The notes beneath the pieces were generated by a model. That model was not told the origin of the DNA and did not search any database. It saw only the letters and a list, made by a program, of their open reading frames with translations. Position numbers and translations under genes: made by a program. Positions 1 to 8,501 of a DNA stretch of 64,000 nucleotides are shown one piece after another. How positions within the stretch are numbered: the first letter of the stretch is position 1; the number at the start of each line of letters is the position of its first letter. This DNA is from Marinibaculum pumilum. GTDB lineage: Bacteria; Pseudomonadota; Alphaproteobacteria; Ferrovibrionales; Ferrovibrionaceae. Where the stretch lies: assembly GCF_042646425.1 (NCBI RefSeq), contig NZ_JBHRTR010000028.1, positions 849,862-913,861 of the forward strand, read 5' to 3'.

Positions 1-10
1 AGACGGGCAT
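1..10 (-). CDS. Start of a gene running off the left edge (partial)
   Basis: On the minus strand an ATG at 10-8 is preceded by GGAGG with a five-base spacer (AAACG). Only the first three codons (Met-Pro-Val) are inside the window, so nothing can be said about function. It lies downstream of, and in the same direction as, the sensor kinase ending at 153, so it may be the last part of the same operon, where a response regulator would be expected. That is inference only. Confidence 0.4.
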
Positions 11-152
11 CGTTTCCTCCATGCGGGCCGCGATCTCGATTGCGGCAGAGCATGGTCAAAACGCCTGCCGGCCGCAATACGCTGTCACCGGCAAGAAACG
101 ATGTCGGGAACCGCCGGCGCCCGGCCGGTCAGGATGAGGCCGCGGCAGGCCG

Positions 153-1616
153 TCACGCCGGGCCGGCGGCGGGCAGGGTGACCGTCACCGTCGTGCCCAG
201 GCCGGGATGGCTGTCCATGTGCAGGCTGCCGCCGTTGATGGCGACCAATGCCCGGGTGATGGCGAGCCCCAGGCCGGTCCCCTTGTGGGCCCGGGTCGCC
301 GCCTGCGCCACCTGGTAGAAGGGCTCCATCACTCTCTCCTGCTCCTCCGGCGCGATGCCGATGCCGGTATCGCTCACCGACAGGGCGATCAGGCCCTCTT
401 CCGACCGGCCGGCCCGCAGGGTGACCGTGCCGTCCTGCGGGCTGAACTTCGCAGCATTGGAGAGCAGGTTCAGAAGCACCTGCAGCAGGTGGTCGGAATC
501 GCAGCGGACCTGCGGCAGGCCGGCCTCCAGCTGCAGGTCCAGCGACAGCCCGGCCTCGTCCATCTGCGGCGCCATGAACATCCGGCAGCGGCGGAACAGG
601 TCGGCGATGTCGATGGCGGACGGCCGCGCCACCACCGTCCCGGCCTCCACCCGGGAGATGTCCAGGATGTCGGAGATCAGCCTGTTCAGGAGGCTGCCGG
701 AGGCGTGGATATGCTCCAGATAGTCGCGGTAGCGGGGATTCTCTATCGGGCCCAGCACACCTTCCTTCATCGCCTCCGAATAGCCGATGATGGAATTCAG
801 CGGGGTGCGCAGCTCGTGGCTCATGTTGGCGAGGAAGTGGCTCTTGGCATTGCTCGAATCCTCTGCCGCGTCGCGCGCGATCCGCAGTTCCGCCTCGACC
901 TCCTCCTGCCGTCGCCGCATGACGTTATAGGCCTGGATCACGCGGGCGATCTCGTCCCGGCCGGTGACGGGCACCGGCCTGTGGCTGCCGCCCGTTTCCG
1001 CATCCCGGATCGCAGCCAGGAGTCGTTCCAGTGGGCGGCCGACGACCTGCCGGTGTGCGAGTTGCACCAGCGCCAGGACGATCGCCAGCAGGATCACGGC
1101 GGTCAGTGCATGGTTGTAGAAGTCGCGCCGGCTCTCCGTCAGGATCCGGCCGTCGGAGGCGGCGAGCCTGAGTTCGCCGACGGTGCGGAACCCCGTCGCC
1201 GTGACCCGGTTGATGCTGTGCCGGCGGACTAGCGGCCCATTGCCGTCATAGCCACTGCCGAAGGCATCCAGCACCGCGCCGTCTGCGCCGGTCACGGCAA
1301 TCCCGACGATGTCGGGATCGGCGACGATCATCGCGACCAGCAGCCTGACGGCAGAGCTGTCGTCCTGTCCGATCGCCTCGCTCAGCAGGATCGACTGGCT
1401 GGCGGAGATCCGGTCCAGGCGCTGCATCAGCCCGTCATGGGCTTCCCGGTATTGCAGATGTTCCTGCAACGCCACCACGGCGATATAGCAGACGGCCGTC
1501 AGCGGCAGGATCCGCGCAAGCATCCGCGCATTGGCGGAACGGGCCAGGCGCGCGCGCAAGCGCGCGATGAAGCCATGCGCCGGGACGCCGGCGCCTTGGG
1601 CCGCAGTGTCTGCCAT
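153..1616 (-). CDS. Membrane-bound sensor histidine kinase
   Basis: This 487-residue protein is a two-component sensor kinase of the inner membrane. A first membrane segment lies near residues 35-52 and a second near 168-188, enclosing a periplasmic sensor region of about 115 residues with no domain I recognise. A HAMP-like linker follows, then a HisKA dimerisation domain with the H-box SHELRTPLN (His near residue 267) and a HATPase domain with N-box LLSNAAKF, DTGIGI and GTGLGLAI. No receiver domain is present, so it needs a separate response regulator, possibly the gene cut off at the left edge. It starts 12 bases after the stop of the YHS-domain gene and is probably cotranscribed with it. 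The signal sensed is unknown. Confidence 0.9.
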   Translation of the reverse strand: MADTAAQGAGVPAHGFIARLRARLARSANARMLARILPLTAVCYIAVVALQEHLQYREAHDGLMQRLDRISASQSILLSEAIGQDDSSAVRLLVAMIVADPDIVGIAVTGADGAVLDAFGSGYDGNGPLVRRHSINRVTATGFRTVGELRLAASDGRILTESRRDFYNHALTAVILLAIVLALVQLAHRQVVGRPLERLLAAIRDAETGGSHRPVPVTGRDEIARVIQAYNVMRRRQEEVEAELRIARDAAEDSSNAKSHFLANMSHELRTPLNSIIGYSEAMKEGVLGPIENPRYRDYLEHIHASGSLLNRLISDILDISRVEAGTVVARPSAIDIADLFRRCRMFMAPQMDEAGLSLDLQLEAGLPQVRCDSDHLLQVLLNLLSNAAKFSPQDGTVTLRAGRSEEGLIALSVSDTGIGIAPEEQERVMEPFYQVAQAATRAHKGTGLGLAITRALVAINGGSLHMDSHPGLGTTVTVTLPAAGPA

Positions 1617-1628
1617 GTCCCGGGCCGG

Positions 1629-2090
1629 TCAATTGCCCAGCTGGGCCGCGGGGACCTGTTCGATCTCCGGCCAGATGCGGTCCGCGATGGCGATGTTCCG
1701 CGGCACCTCGCGCAGCCACACGGCGCGGATGCCCTGGTCCAGCTCCAGGTAGAGGCGGCCGTCGACGATCTTCCACGCGATGGGTTTCGTGTCGAACTTC
1801 CTGCCCATCGCGACGCCATAGGCGCAGAAGCCGCCATAGGCGGGCAGGTGGCGCGCCGGCTCGGCGGCGAAGGCCGCCGCGTTGGCGGCGCTGGCGAAGC
1901 GGTAGAGGATTCCGTCATGCGTGACCTGGTGGGCGCGGCGGCCCTCGACAGGTGCGTCCTCGCTCAAATAGGCGACCAGGTCGTAGCCATGTGCGCCGAC
2001 CCCGTCGGCGTCGACATTGACGTCCGGGCGCGCGAGCGCGAGCGAGGTGCCCGCCAGCAGCAGGGCGGCCACAAGGGCGATGATCTTCAT
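1629..2090 (-). CDS. Secreted YHS domain protein
   Basis: A 153-residue protein with an N-terminal signal peptide (MKIIALVAALLLAGTSLALA), so it is exported. The start at 2090 is chosen because the signal peptide begins there; a longer frame to 2120 adds ten residues with no role. The centre has the YHS pattern GYDLVAYL and YGGFCAYGVAMG. YHS domains are small folds often linked to metal proteins; this single-domain periplasmic form is common in proteobacteria and has no assigned reaction. It sits directly upstream of a sensor kinase, so it may supply or modulate that kinase's signal, which is inference. Confidence 0.8.
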   Translation of the reverse strand: MKIIALVAALLLAGTSLALARPDVNVDADGVGAHGYDLVAYLSEDAPVEGRRAHQVTHDGILYRFASAANAAAFAAEPARHLPAYGGFCAYGVAMGRKFDTKPIAWKIVDGRLYLELDQGIRAVWLREVPRNIAIADRIWPEIEQVPAAQLGN

Positions 2091-2236
2091 CGTGAAACCC
2101 GTCTGGTGTGTCGACTGCAATGCGGCGTCTCGCTGTCCCGGACTGTCTTGGCCGGGTCGCGCGGCAACGTATCCCGTGGCCGGCGGCGATGCCGGACCTG
2201 CCGGCGCGTGGACGCTATCCGGTGAGGTTGGCGGTC

Positions 2237-2272
2237 AAAGCTTAAGGAAGGCTGAGCGGATGATGCTCAGCC
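2237..2272 (-). terminator. Probable rho-independent terminator of the GFA gene
   Basis: Read on the minus strand, a perfect seven-base stem GGCTGAG/CTCAGCC (2250-2256 and 2266-2272) with a nine-base loop is followed by TTCCTTAAGCTTT. The stop codon of the GFA-type gene at 2267-2269 lies inside the right arm. Confidence 0.55.
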
Positions 2273-2782
2273 GTCCTCGTCGACCGCGTCCGGCTGGAAC
2301 CGCGGACCGATCCGGACATCGGCGCCATAGGCCGCCTGCCAGGCGGCGACCAGGTCGGCGCTGTCCTCGCTGCGCTCCGCCGGCAGGCCGTCATGCACCG
2401 CCAGGCTGGCCTGGCGGCCCTCTATGCCGTAGTGGCGGACGGGCCGCACCCGGCCGGGCGCATCCAGGCAACCGACGCTGACATCGATGCTGTCCTGCGC
2501 ATGCAGGCGGAAGGTGAGCGGCGAACCGCAATCGGGGCAGAAGCCGCGCTCGGCAATGCGGGAGGAGGCGAAGACCTGCGGCGGCGCCGTCAGCCAGGCG
2601 AAATCCGCCAGCGGTACCGTCAGGAACAGCCAGGCCGGGTTGCCGGTGGCCTTGCGGCACATGCTGCAATGGCACCACTTCGCCGCCAGGTCGGGGCTGC
2701 GCAGCCGGAAGCGGCAGCGGCCGCAGAGGCAGCCTCCGGTCAGGATGATCCCGCTGTCGATTCCCATCGCCTTGTCAGCCAT
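2267..2782 (-). CDS. GFA family (CENP-V/Gfa-type) zinc protein
   Basis: A 171-residue cytoplasmic protein of the glutathione-dependent formaldehyde-activating (Gfa/CENP-V) family. It shows the family's three cysteine clusters, GGCLCGRCRF, CHCSMCRKATG and FCPDCGSPL, which bind zinc. The start at 2782 is preferred over the ATG at 2791 because AGGAGG lies directly against the latter, but nine bases from the former. Most family members have no proven activity, and enzymatic formaldehyde activation should not be assumed. It is transcribed away from the metallo-beta-lactamase-fold gene and shares its upstream region. Confidence 0.85.
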   Translation of the reverse strand: MADKAMGIDSGIILTGGCLCGRCRFRLRSPDLAAKWCHCSMCRKATGNPAWLFLTVPLADFAWLTAPPQVFASSRIAERGFCPDCGSPLTFRLHAQDSIDVSVGCLDAPGRVRPVRHYGIEGRQASLAVHDGLPAERSEDSADLVAAWQAAYGADVRIGPRFQPDAVDEDG

Positions 2783-2870
2783 TGCCTGCATCCTCCTGGC
2801 CGTGGACGGCTTTCCCGCCTATATAGTTGCGCCAGTAACTTTCATCCGTGCGTCCCGAGGGAGGGAGACC

Positions 2871-3824
2871 ATGGCCAAGGCCTTCGCATCCGCCGCCGAT
2901 CTGGAAGAAAAGACCGTCACCTTTGCCGAGCTCGGTTCCGGCGTCTACGCCTATACCGCAGAGGGCGATCCGAACACCGGCGTGGTGGTCGGCGATGACG
3001 GTGTCCTGGTGGCCGACACCCAGGCCACGCCGGTGATGGCGCAGGACGTCATCCGCCGGGTGCGCGAGGTGACGGACAAGCCGTTCCACCACGTGCTGCT
3101 GACCCACTACCACGCGGTCCGGGTGTTGGGCGCCAGCGCCTATGGCGCCCCCAACGTGATCGCCAGCCGCAACACCATGGAGATGGTGGCCGAGCGCGGC
3201 CAGCAGGACTACGACTCGGAAGTCGGCCGCTTCCCGCGCCTGTTCCAGTCGGTGGAGAGCATTCCCGGCCTGACCTGGCCGACCCTGGGCTTCGACGAGC
3301 GGCTGACCCTGTATATGGGGCGCGACCGGGTCGTGGAGATCATGCATGTCGGCAAGGGCCATACCCAGGGCGACACCATCGCCTGGCTGCCGAAGGAGAA
3401 GATCCTGTTCTCCGGCGACCTGGTGGAGTACGGCGCCACCCCCTATTGCGGCGATTCCCACCTGACCGACTGGCCGCAGACCCTGGAGAAGCTGAAGGAA
3501 CTGGGGCCGGAGAAGCTGGTCCCCGGCCGCGGCGATGCGCTGATGACGAAGGCCGACTGCCTGGACGCGATCGAGGGCACGAAGGCCTATGTCACCGCCC
3601 TGTTCCAGACCGTGAAGGGCTGCGTCGACAAGGGCATGTCCCTGAAGGAGACCTGGGACCACACCTACCCGGAACTCGAGAAGAAGTACCACAACTGGGT
3701 GATCTTCGAGCATTGCATGCCGTTCAACGTCTCCCGCGCCTATGACGAGGCGAAGGGCCATGTCCGCCCGCAGATCTGGACGGCGGAGCGCGACAAGGAG
3801 ATGTGGGCGAACCTGAACGACTGA
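2871..3824 (+). CDS. MBL-fold metallo-hydrolase with incomplete metal motif
   Basis: This 317-residue protein has the metallo-beta-lactamase fold: an N-terminal strand region ending in GVLVADTQ, the segment LLTHYHAVRVLG where the family has HxHxDH, a histidine in HVGKGHTQGD, and an aspartate in FSGDLVEYG. The first two histidines, the later histidine and the bridging aspartate are kept, but the Asp-His pair of HxHxDH is Val-Arg, so the second metal site is probably lost. A one-metal or non-hydrolytic role is possible. The start at 2871 has GAGGGAGACC before it; the frame is open further upstream but without family similarity. Substrate unknown. Confidence 0.8.
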   Translation: MAKAFASAADLEEKTVTFAELGSGVYAYTAEGDPNTGVVVGDDGVLVADTQATPVMAQDVIRRVREVTDKPFHHVLLTHYHAVRVLGASAYGAPNVIASRNTMEMVAERGQQDYDSEVGRFPRLFQSVESIPGLTWPTLGFDERLTLYMGRDRVVEIMHVGKGHTQGDTIAWLPKEKILFSGDLVEYGATPYCGDSHLTDWPQTLEKLKELGPEKLVPGRGDALMTKADCLDAIEGTKAYVTALFQTVKGCVDKGMSLKETWDHTYPELEKKYHNWVIFEHCMPFNVSRAYDEAKGHVRPQIWTAERDKEMWANLND

Positions 3825-3838
3825 CCCCGAGGGCGGGG
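3825..3838. terminator. Small hairpin between convergent genes
   Basis: A perfect five-base stem CCCCG/CGGGG with loop AGGG lies between the stop of the MBL-fold gene and the end of the opposing kinase gene. There is no T-tract, so its role as a terminator is weakly supported. Confidence 0.25.
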
Positions 3839-3855
3839 CCGCCGCGCCGCGCGGG

Positions 3856-5241
3856 TCAGGCGGCCGGCGGCGGTCGGACCGACCGCTCCGGTGGAAACCA
3901 GGTCGTGACCGTGGTGCCCTGGCCGGGCGTGCTGTCGAGCGTGAAGGTGCCGCCGTGCAGCTCGACCAGGCCCCGGGTCAGGGGCAGGCCGAGGCCGGTG
4001 CCGGCATGCCGCCTGCCCAGCGGGCTGTCGATCTGGCCGAACTGTTCCAACGCCTTGGCCATCTCGCCCGGCTTCATGCCGATCCCGGTATCCGCCACCT
4101 GGATCACGATGCCGCCGTCCCGCAGCTGCGCCGACAGCCGCACCCGCCCGCCCTCCGGCGTGAACTTCGCGGCATTCGACAGGATGTTGAGCAGGATCTG
4201 CCGCAGCCGCTGCGGATCGGCGCGCAGGCGGGGCAGGTCTGGCTCTGCCTCGACCTCGAGGGCGACCCCGCCCTTCTCTGCCAGCGGGGCGATGATCCGG
4301 GCGCATTCCGATGCCACCTCGGACAGCTCCAGCACCTCGTCCTGCAGCGGCAGCTGGCCGGCATCCAGCCGGGACAGGTCGAGAATGTCGTTGATCAGGC
4401 CCAGCAGGTGCCGGCCGCTGTCGGCGATGGTGCCGGCATAGTCGCGGTAGCGCGGCGAACCGAGCGGCCCCAGCATCTCCTGTTCCAGCATCTCCGCATA
4501 GCCGATGACGGCATTGAGCGGGGTGCGCAGCTCATGGCTCAGCCCGGTGAAGAAGCGGGACTTCGCCTGGCTTGCCGCGGCTGCCGCATCCAGCGCCTCG
4601 GTCAGCTGCGCATTACTGGCAGCGAGGTCCTGCAGCGCCCGGTCGAGATGACGGGTGCGCAGTTCGACCTGCAGCTCGAGGGTGTCCAGACGCTCCCGGG
4701 CCTCGCGGCGAAGCTGCCACTTCCGTGCCAATGCGGCTGCGAGCTGCTGGACCTCGATCATCTCGAACGGCTTGCGCAGAAGCAGGAACCGGTCGGTATG
4801 GCCCAGCCGCGCGGTGATCTCCTGCAGGCCGAAATCGCTGTAGGCGGTGCAGATTACAACCTCGATCTCCGGATCGATGCGCCACAGTTCCTCGATCGTG
4901 GTCAGGCCGTCCCAGCCGCCGGGCATCCGCATGTCCACGAAGGCCACGGCATAGCGCCGGTCCTGCTGCAGCGCGGAGCCGGCGCGCCTGCAGGCCAGTT
5001 CGCCGTCCCGCACGGTATCGATATCGAAACGTGGCGGCGGCTCCGGTTCCGGACGTTCGGCTTCGGCATTGGCGTCGGTCTGGAACAGCATCGCTTCCAG
5101 CGCGTCGAGATCGCCGCGCGAACCCGGCCTTTCGGCAAGAATCTGGCGGAAGTTCTCCAGGATACCGGCATTGTCGTCGACGGCCAGGATGCGGGCGCGG
5201 GCCTCGTCGAGATTGCCGGTGGGGGCCGGGACGGTCAGCAT
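3856..5241 (-). CDS. Response regulator-histidine kinase fusion
   Basis: A 461-residue soluble protein with an N-terminal receiver domain (about residues 15-170), then a short coiled region and a histidine kinase core. The receiver has the acidic pair in ILAVDDN, the phospho-acceptor Asp in AFVDMRMPGG (near 112) and the Lys in LLRKPFEM, with an extra acidic/proline stretch of some 40 residues between the first helix and the second strand. The kinase has LSHELRTPLN (His near 236), N-box ILSNAAKF and GTGLGLPLTR. With no membrane segment, it is probably phosphorylated by the hybrid kinase encoded just upstream, whose gene overlaps it by seven bases. It has no output domain, so it passes the signal to another protein. 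Confidence 0.88.
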   Translation of the reverse strand: MLTVPAPTGNLDEARARILAVDDNAGILENFRQILAERPGSRGDLDALEAMLFQTDANAEAERPEPEPPPRFDIDTVRDGELACRRAGSALQQDRRYAVAFVDMRMPGGWDGLTTIEELWRIDPEIEVVICTAYSDFGLQEITARLGHTDRFLLLRKPFEMIEVQQLAAALARKWQLRREARERLDTLELQVELRTRHLDRALQDLAASNAQLTEALDAAAAASQAKSRFFTGLSHELRTPLNAVIGYAEMLEQEMLGPLGSPRYRDYAGTIADSGRHLLGLINDILDLSRLDAGQLPLQDEVLELSEVASECARIIAPLAEKGGVALEVEAEPDLPRLRADPQRLRQILLNILSNAAKFTPEGGRVRLSAQLRDGGIVIQVADTGIGMKPGEMAKALEQFGQIDSPLGRRHAGTGLGLPLTRGLVELHGGTFTLDSTPGQGTTVTTWFPPERSVRPPPAA

Positions 5242-8200
5242 CCTGCGGCTCCTGCCAGGGGGGGAGGTGGAGCGGACGGTCCGCTGCTTCCATCATCCCC
5301 CAGATCCGCGACGCTGGTCGCGTCCGGCAGTTCCAGGGTGAAGCTGGCGCCCATGCCCGCCCCCGCGCTGCGGCAGGTCAGGCGGCCCCCCAGTTCGCGC
5401 GCGAAGTTGGCGCTGGAATGCAGGCCCAGGCCATGGCCGCTCGACTTGGTGGTGAAGCCCTGGTTGAAGATCTGCGGCAGCCGGTCCGGCTCGATGCCTA
5501 CGCCGTTGTCCCGCACCTCCAGCCACACCTTTTCGTCTGCGGCCCAGCAGCGCACGCGCATCACCCTTTCCTCTTCGGGCAGGTCGTGCATCGCGTGGCA
5601 GGCGTTCTGCATCAGGTTCAGCAGGATCTGCAGGATCTTGTGGACGTCGGAGAAGATCGCGGGCGAAGCGACATAGTCCCGTTCCACCGACACGCCATGC
5701 TCGTCGATCATCCTCTGGCTCAGCCGCAGGGCGGTGTCCATCAACTCGTCCGCGGGCACGACCTCCTGCGTCATGACCCGCTTGGTCAGGGCCTGCTGTG
5801 TCGTCAGAATGCCGACCGCATGCACGATGCGCTCGTTCAGGACGGCGAACTCCGCGGTCAGGGTGCCATGCTCCCGCCGCAGCTCGGCATGAAGCGCGGC
5901 GAGGTAGGCGGGCAGCACGCGGCCTCGCTCGTCCTCGGTCAGGAAGCTCTGCAGGTCCGCGGCATTCCCCTTCAGCAGGTCCGCCACCCTGCCGAGCTTC
6001 GGCAGGGCGGAGCTGCGGAGCGTCTCCTCGATCAGCGAGGCGGCGATGGTGACGCCGTTCAGCAGATTGCCGAGATTGTGCAGGATGCCGATCGCGACCG
6101 CCGACATGCCGGCCTGCCGGGAGCGCTGCCGCAGCTCTGCCTGTGCCTGGGCCATGCGCAGCGCCGCCCGCACGCGCGCCCTCAGCTCCGCCGGCACGAA
6201 CGGCTTGGCGATATAGTCGTCCGCCCCCTGCTCCAGTCCCGAAGCGCTCGCCTCGCTGCCGCCGCGGGCGGTCAGCAGGATCACCGGTATATGCGCCAGG
6301 TTCGGCGCCGCGCGGATCCGGCCGGCAAGCGCCAGCCCGTCCAGCCGCGGCATCATGATGTCCGAAAGCACAACGTCCACCGGCTGCCGCTGCAGCAGCT
6401 CCCAGGCTGCGAGTCCGTCGACCGCGGTCAGCACCGTGCAGCTGTCGCGCAGCAGATCCGCGACATAGGCGCGGAGGTCGGCATTGTCCTCGGCGACCAG
6501 TACCCGTGGCCGCCCCGGGATCGCCTGCCCCATCGTTCCCCCGGCCGGGTGTTGCGGCTCCGCCTGGGGCGGCTCGTGAACCGGCATCGGGCCGGAGCGG
6601 ATATCCGCGGCCAGACCTGCAATCAGGCTCTCGCGCTGCTGCAGCGCCTCGCCGCCCGTCGCCGGCGCACCGGTCTGTCCGGCGGGCCTTTCGCCGCCGG
6701 CCGGGTTGCGCCGCGGCAGATGCACCGAGAACCGCGCCCCGGAGCCGGCGATGCTTTCGACGCCGACGCTGCCCCCCATCAGCTCGGCGAACTGCTTGAC
6801 CAGCGCCAGGCCGATGCCGGTGCCGCCGTACTGGCGGGTCGGGGATGGATCGAGCTGCTGGAAGCGCTGAAACAGCAGCTGCACCTTGTCCGGCGGGATG
6901 CCTGGACCGGTGTCGCTGACGGCGATCTCGAAGCTCTCCTCGCCGAGCGGCGAGGCCTCCACCCGGACCGTACCGCCCGAGGGGGTGAATTTCAGCGCAT
7001 TGCTGATCAGGTTCAGGAGGATCTTCTCCAGATGCCGGCGGTCCAGTGACAGCGAATGCAGTGCCGGATCGATCCTGCAGGACAGGTCGATATCCTTGCC
7101 GCGTGCCACGGCGGCTGCATCGTCGCAGAGGGCGGGAACGAGCGCGGTCAGGTCCACCTCCTCCCAGCGGATCTCGGTCTTGCCGGCCTCCGCCTTGGAG
7201 AAGTCGAGGGTGTCGTTGACCCGGTTGAGCAGCAGTGCCGCGTTGCGCTTCATCCGCTCCATCTGCGGGCGCCAGTCGGCGGGCGGCCGGTCCTGGCCGA
7301 GCAGCTGCTCCAGCGGTGCCAGGATCAGGGTCAGCGGCGTGCGCAGCTCATGGCTGACATTGGCCAGGAAGGCGCTCTTGGCTTCGCTGGCCCGCTCTGC
7401 CTCCAGCCGCGCCGCCTGTGCCTCGGCATTCGCGGCGCGCAGCTGCGACTGCAGCTTCTCGCGCCGGCGCAGGCCGCCGGCCAGAAGCGCCGCGGCGACG
7501 GCCAGGGCCGCGAGGATGCCGCCGGTCACCACTGCCTGCAGCGCGAAGCCGCGGCGAAAGCCGGCCAATGCCTGCGCCCGCGGCATGCCGACACTGACCA
7601 GCAGCCCGTCGCCGAAGCCGTCGACCGTGGCATAGCCCGCGATCCGCGCGCTGCCGTCGAACGGGTCAGGCGCGTGGAAGGTGCCGGCCGGGGATTGCGA
7701 CAGTCGGCTCACGAACGGCTCGGCCCCGGCGGTGCTGCGGCCCAGCCGGTCGGCTGCATCTGGGGCGTGGGCCAGCACCACGCCATCGCCGGAGAGCAGG
7801 GTCGCGGTCACGCCGGGGCCGAGATCGAGCGCCCGGTAGACCCTGGCGAAAGCCTCGGGGTCGAGCATCCCGACGGCGACGCCGGCAAAGCTGCCATCCA
7901 GGTCTTCCAGCCGCCAGGAAACGCCGATCTGCCAGGCGTCCGGGCCTGCGCCGGCGGCGGGAACACGCTGCGGTGCGCTGATATAGAGCGCTTCGGGAGA
8001 GGTGGATCGCGGGACCTGGAAAAGGTCTTCGCGGGCGATGCTGTCATGTTGCGGGTCGATATCCGCCGAGGATGCGACCCGCTCGCCATGCAGGTCGAAC
8101 CAGCCGATTTCGCGCAGGATCGGCGCCCCGCTCTGCAGGGTCTTGAGATGGATATAGATCGAGGCCTGGCTGCGGTAGATCCCGCGGGCCACATCCTGGC

Positions 8201-8501
8201 GCAGGCGGCCCACCGCCTGTAGGGTCACCTCGATGCCGTCGAAGGTGCGCGCCGCATGCTCGGCCAGAAGGAAGGCCGCATTGCGGGTGTCGCGTTCGGC
8301 GCGGGCGATCGCCCGGTCATAGCTCTGCCATTGCGAGTAGACGAACAGGGCCAGGATCGCCGCGCCGACCGCCACCGCAGCACCGGCGACCTGGCGGCTC
8401 GGCGTGCCGGCAAGGCCGGCCCGGACCGGGCGCCCGGCGGACGGAAGGCGGGGGGCGGCCGTACCGGTTTCGTCCCCGTGTCCTGCCGGGATCCTGGTCA
8501 T
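5235..8501 (-). CDS. Large hybrid sensor kinase with two kinase modules
   Basis: A 1088-residue inner-membrane protein. A membrane segment near residues 42-60, a periplasmic region of about 260 residues resembling a double Cache sensor, and a second membrane segment near 322-345 are followed by a coiled linker. Kinase module 1 has VSHELRTPLT (His near 384), N-box LISNALKF and GTGIGLALVK. A receiver domain (about 665-785) has VLVAEDN, DIMMPRLDG and AKPF. After it a second module begins with GILHNLGNLLN, an atypical H-box, and has its own ATPase half (NLMQNACHAM, GHGLGLHSS). It overlaps the TRAP-binding-protein gene upstream by four bases and the response-regulator kinase downstream by seven, so the three are made together. 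Substrate unknown. Confidence 0.88.
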   Translation of the reverse strand: MTRIPAGHGDETGTAAPRLPSAGRPVRAGLAGTPSRQVAGAAVAVGAAILALFVYSQWQSYDRAIARAERDTRNAAFLLAEHAARTFDGIEVTLQAVGRLRQDVARGIYRSQASIYIHLKTLQSGAPILREIGWFDLHGERVASSADIDPQHDSIAREDLFQVPRSTSPEALYISAPQRVPAAGAGPDAWQIGVSWRLEDLDGSFAGVAVGMLDPEAFARVYRALDLGPGVTATLLSGDGVVLAHAPDAADRLGRSTAGAEPFVSRLSQSPAGTFHAPDPFDGSARIAGYATVDGFGDGLLVSVGMPRAQALAGFRRGFALQAVVTGGILAALAVAAALLAGGLRRREKLQSQLRAANAEAQAARLEAERASEAKSAFLANVSHELRTPLTLILAPLEQLLGQDRPPADWRPQMERMKRNAALLLNRVNDTLDFSKAEAGKTEIRWEEVDLTALVPALCDDAAAVARGKDIDLSCRIDPALHSLSLDRRHLEKILLNLISNALKFTPSGGTVRVEASPLGEESFEIAVSDTGPGIPPDKVQLLFQRFQQLDPSPTRQYGGTGIGLALVKQFAELMGGSVGVESIAGSGARFSVHLPRRNPAGGERPAGQTGAPATGGEALQQRESLIAGLAADIRSGPMPVHEPPQAEPQHPAGGTMGQAIPGRPRVLVAEDNADLRAYVADLLRDSCTVLTAVDGLAAWELLQRQPVDVVLSDIMMPRLDGLALAGRIRAAPNLAHIPVILLTARGGSEASASGLEQGADDYIAKPFVPAELRARVRAALRMAQAQAELRQRSRQAGMSAVAIGILHNLGNLLNGVTIAASLIEETLRSSALPKLGRVADLLKGNAADLQSFLTEDERGRVLPAYLAALHAELRREHGTLTAEFAVLNERIVHAVGILTTQQALTKRVMTQEVVPADELMDTALRLSQRMIDEHGVSVERDYVASPAIFSDVHKILQILLNLMQNACHAMHDLPEEERVMRVRCWAADEKVWLEVRDNGVGIEPDRLPQIFNQGFTTKSSGHGLGLHSSANFARELGGRLTCRSAGAGMGASFTLELPDATSVADLGDDGSSGPSAPPPPLAGAAGC

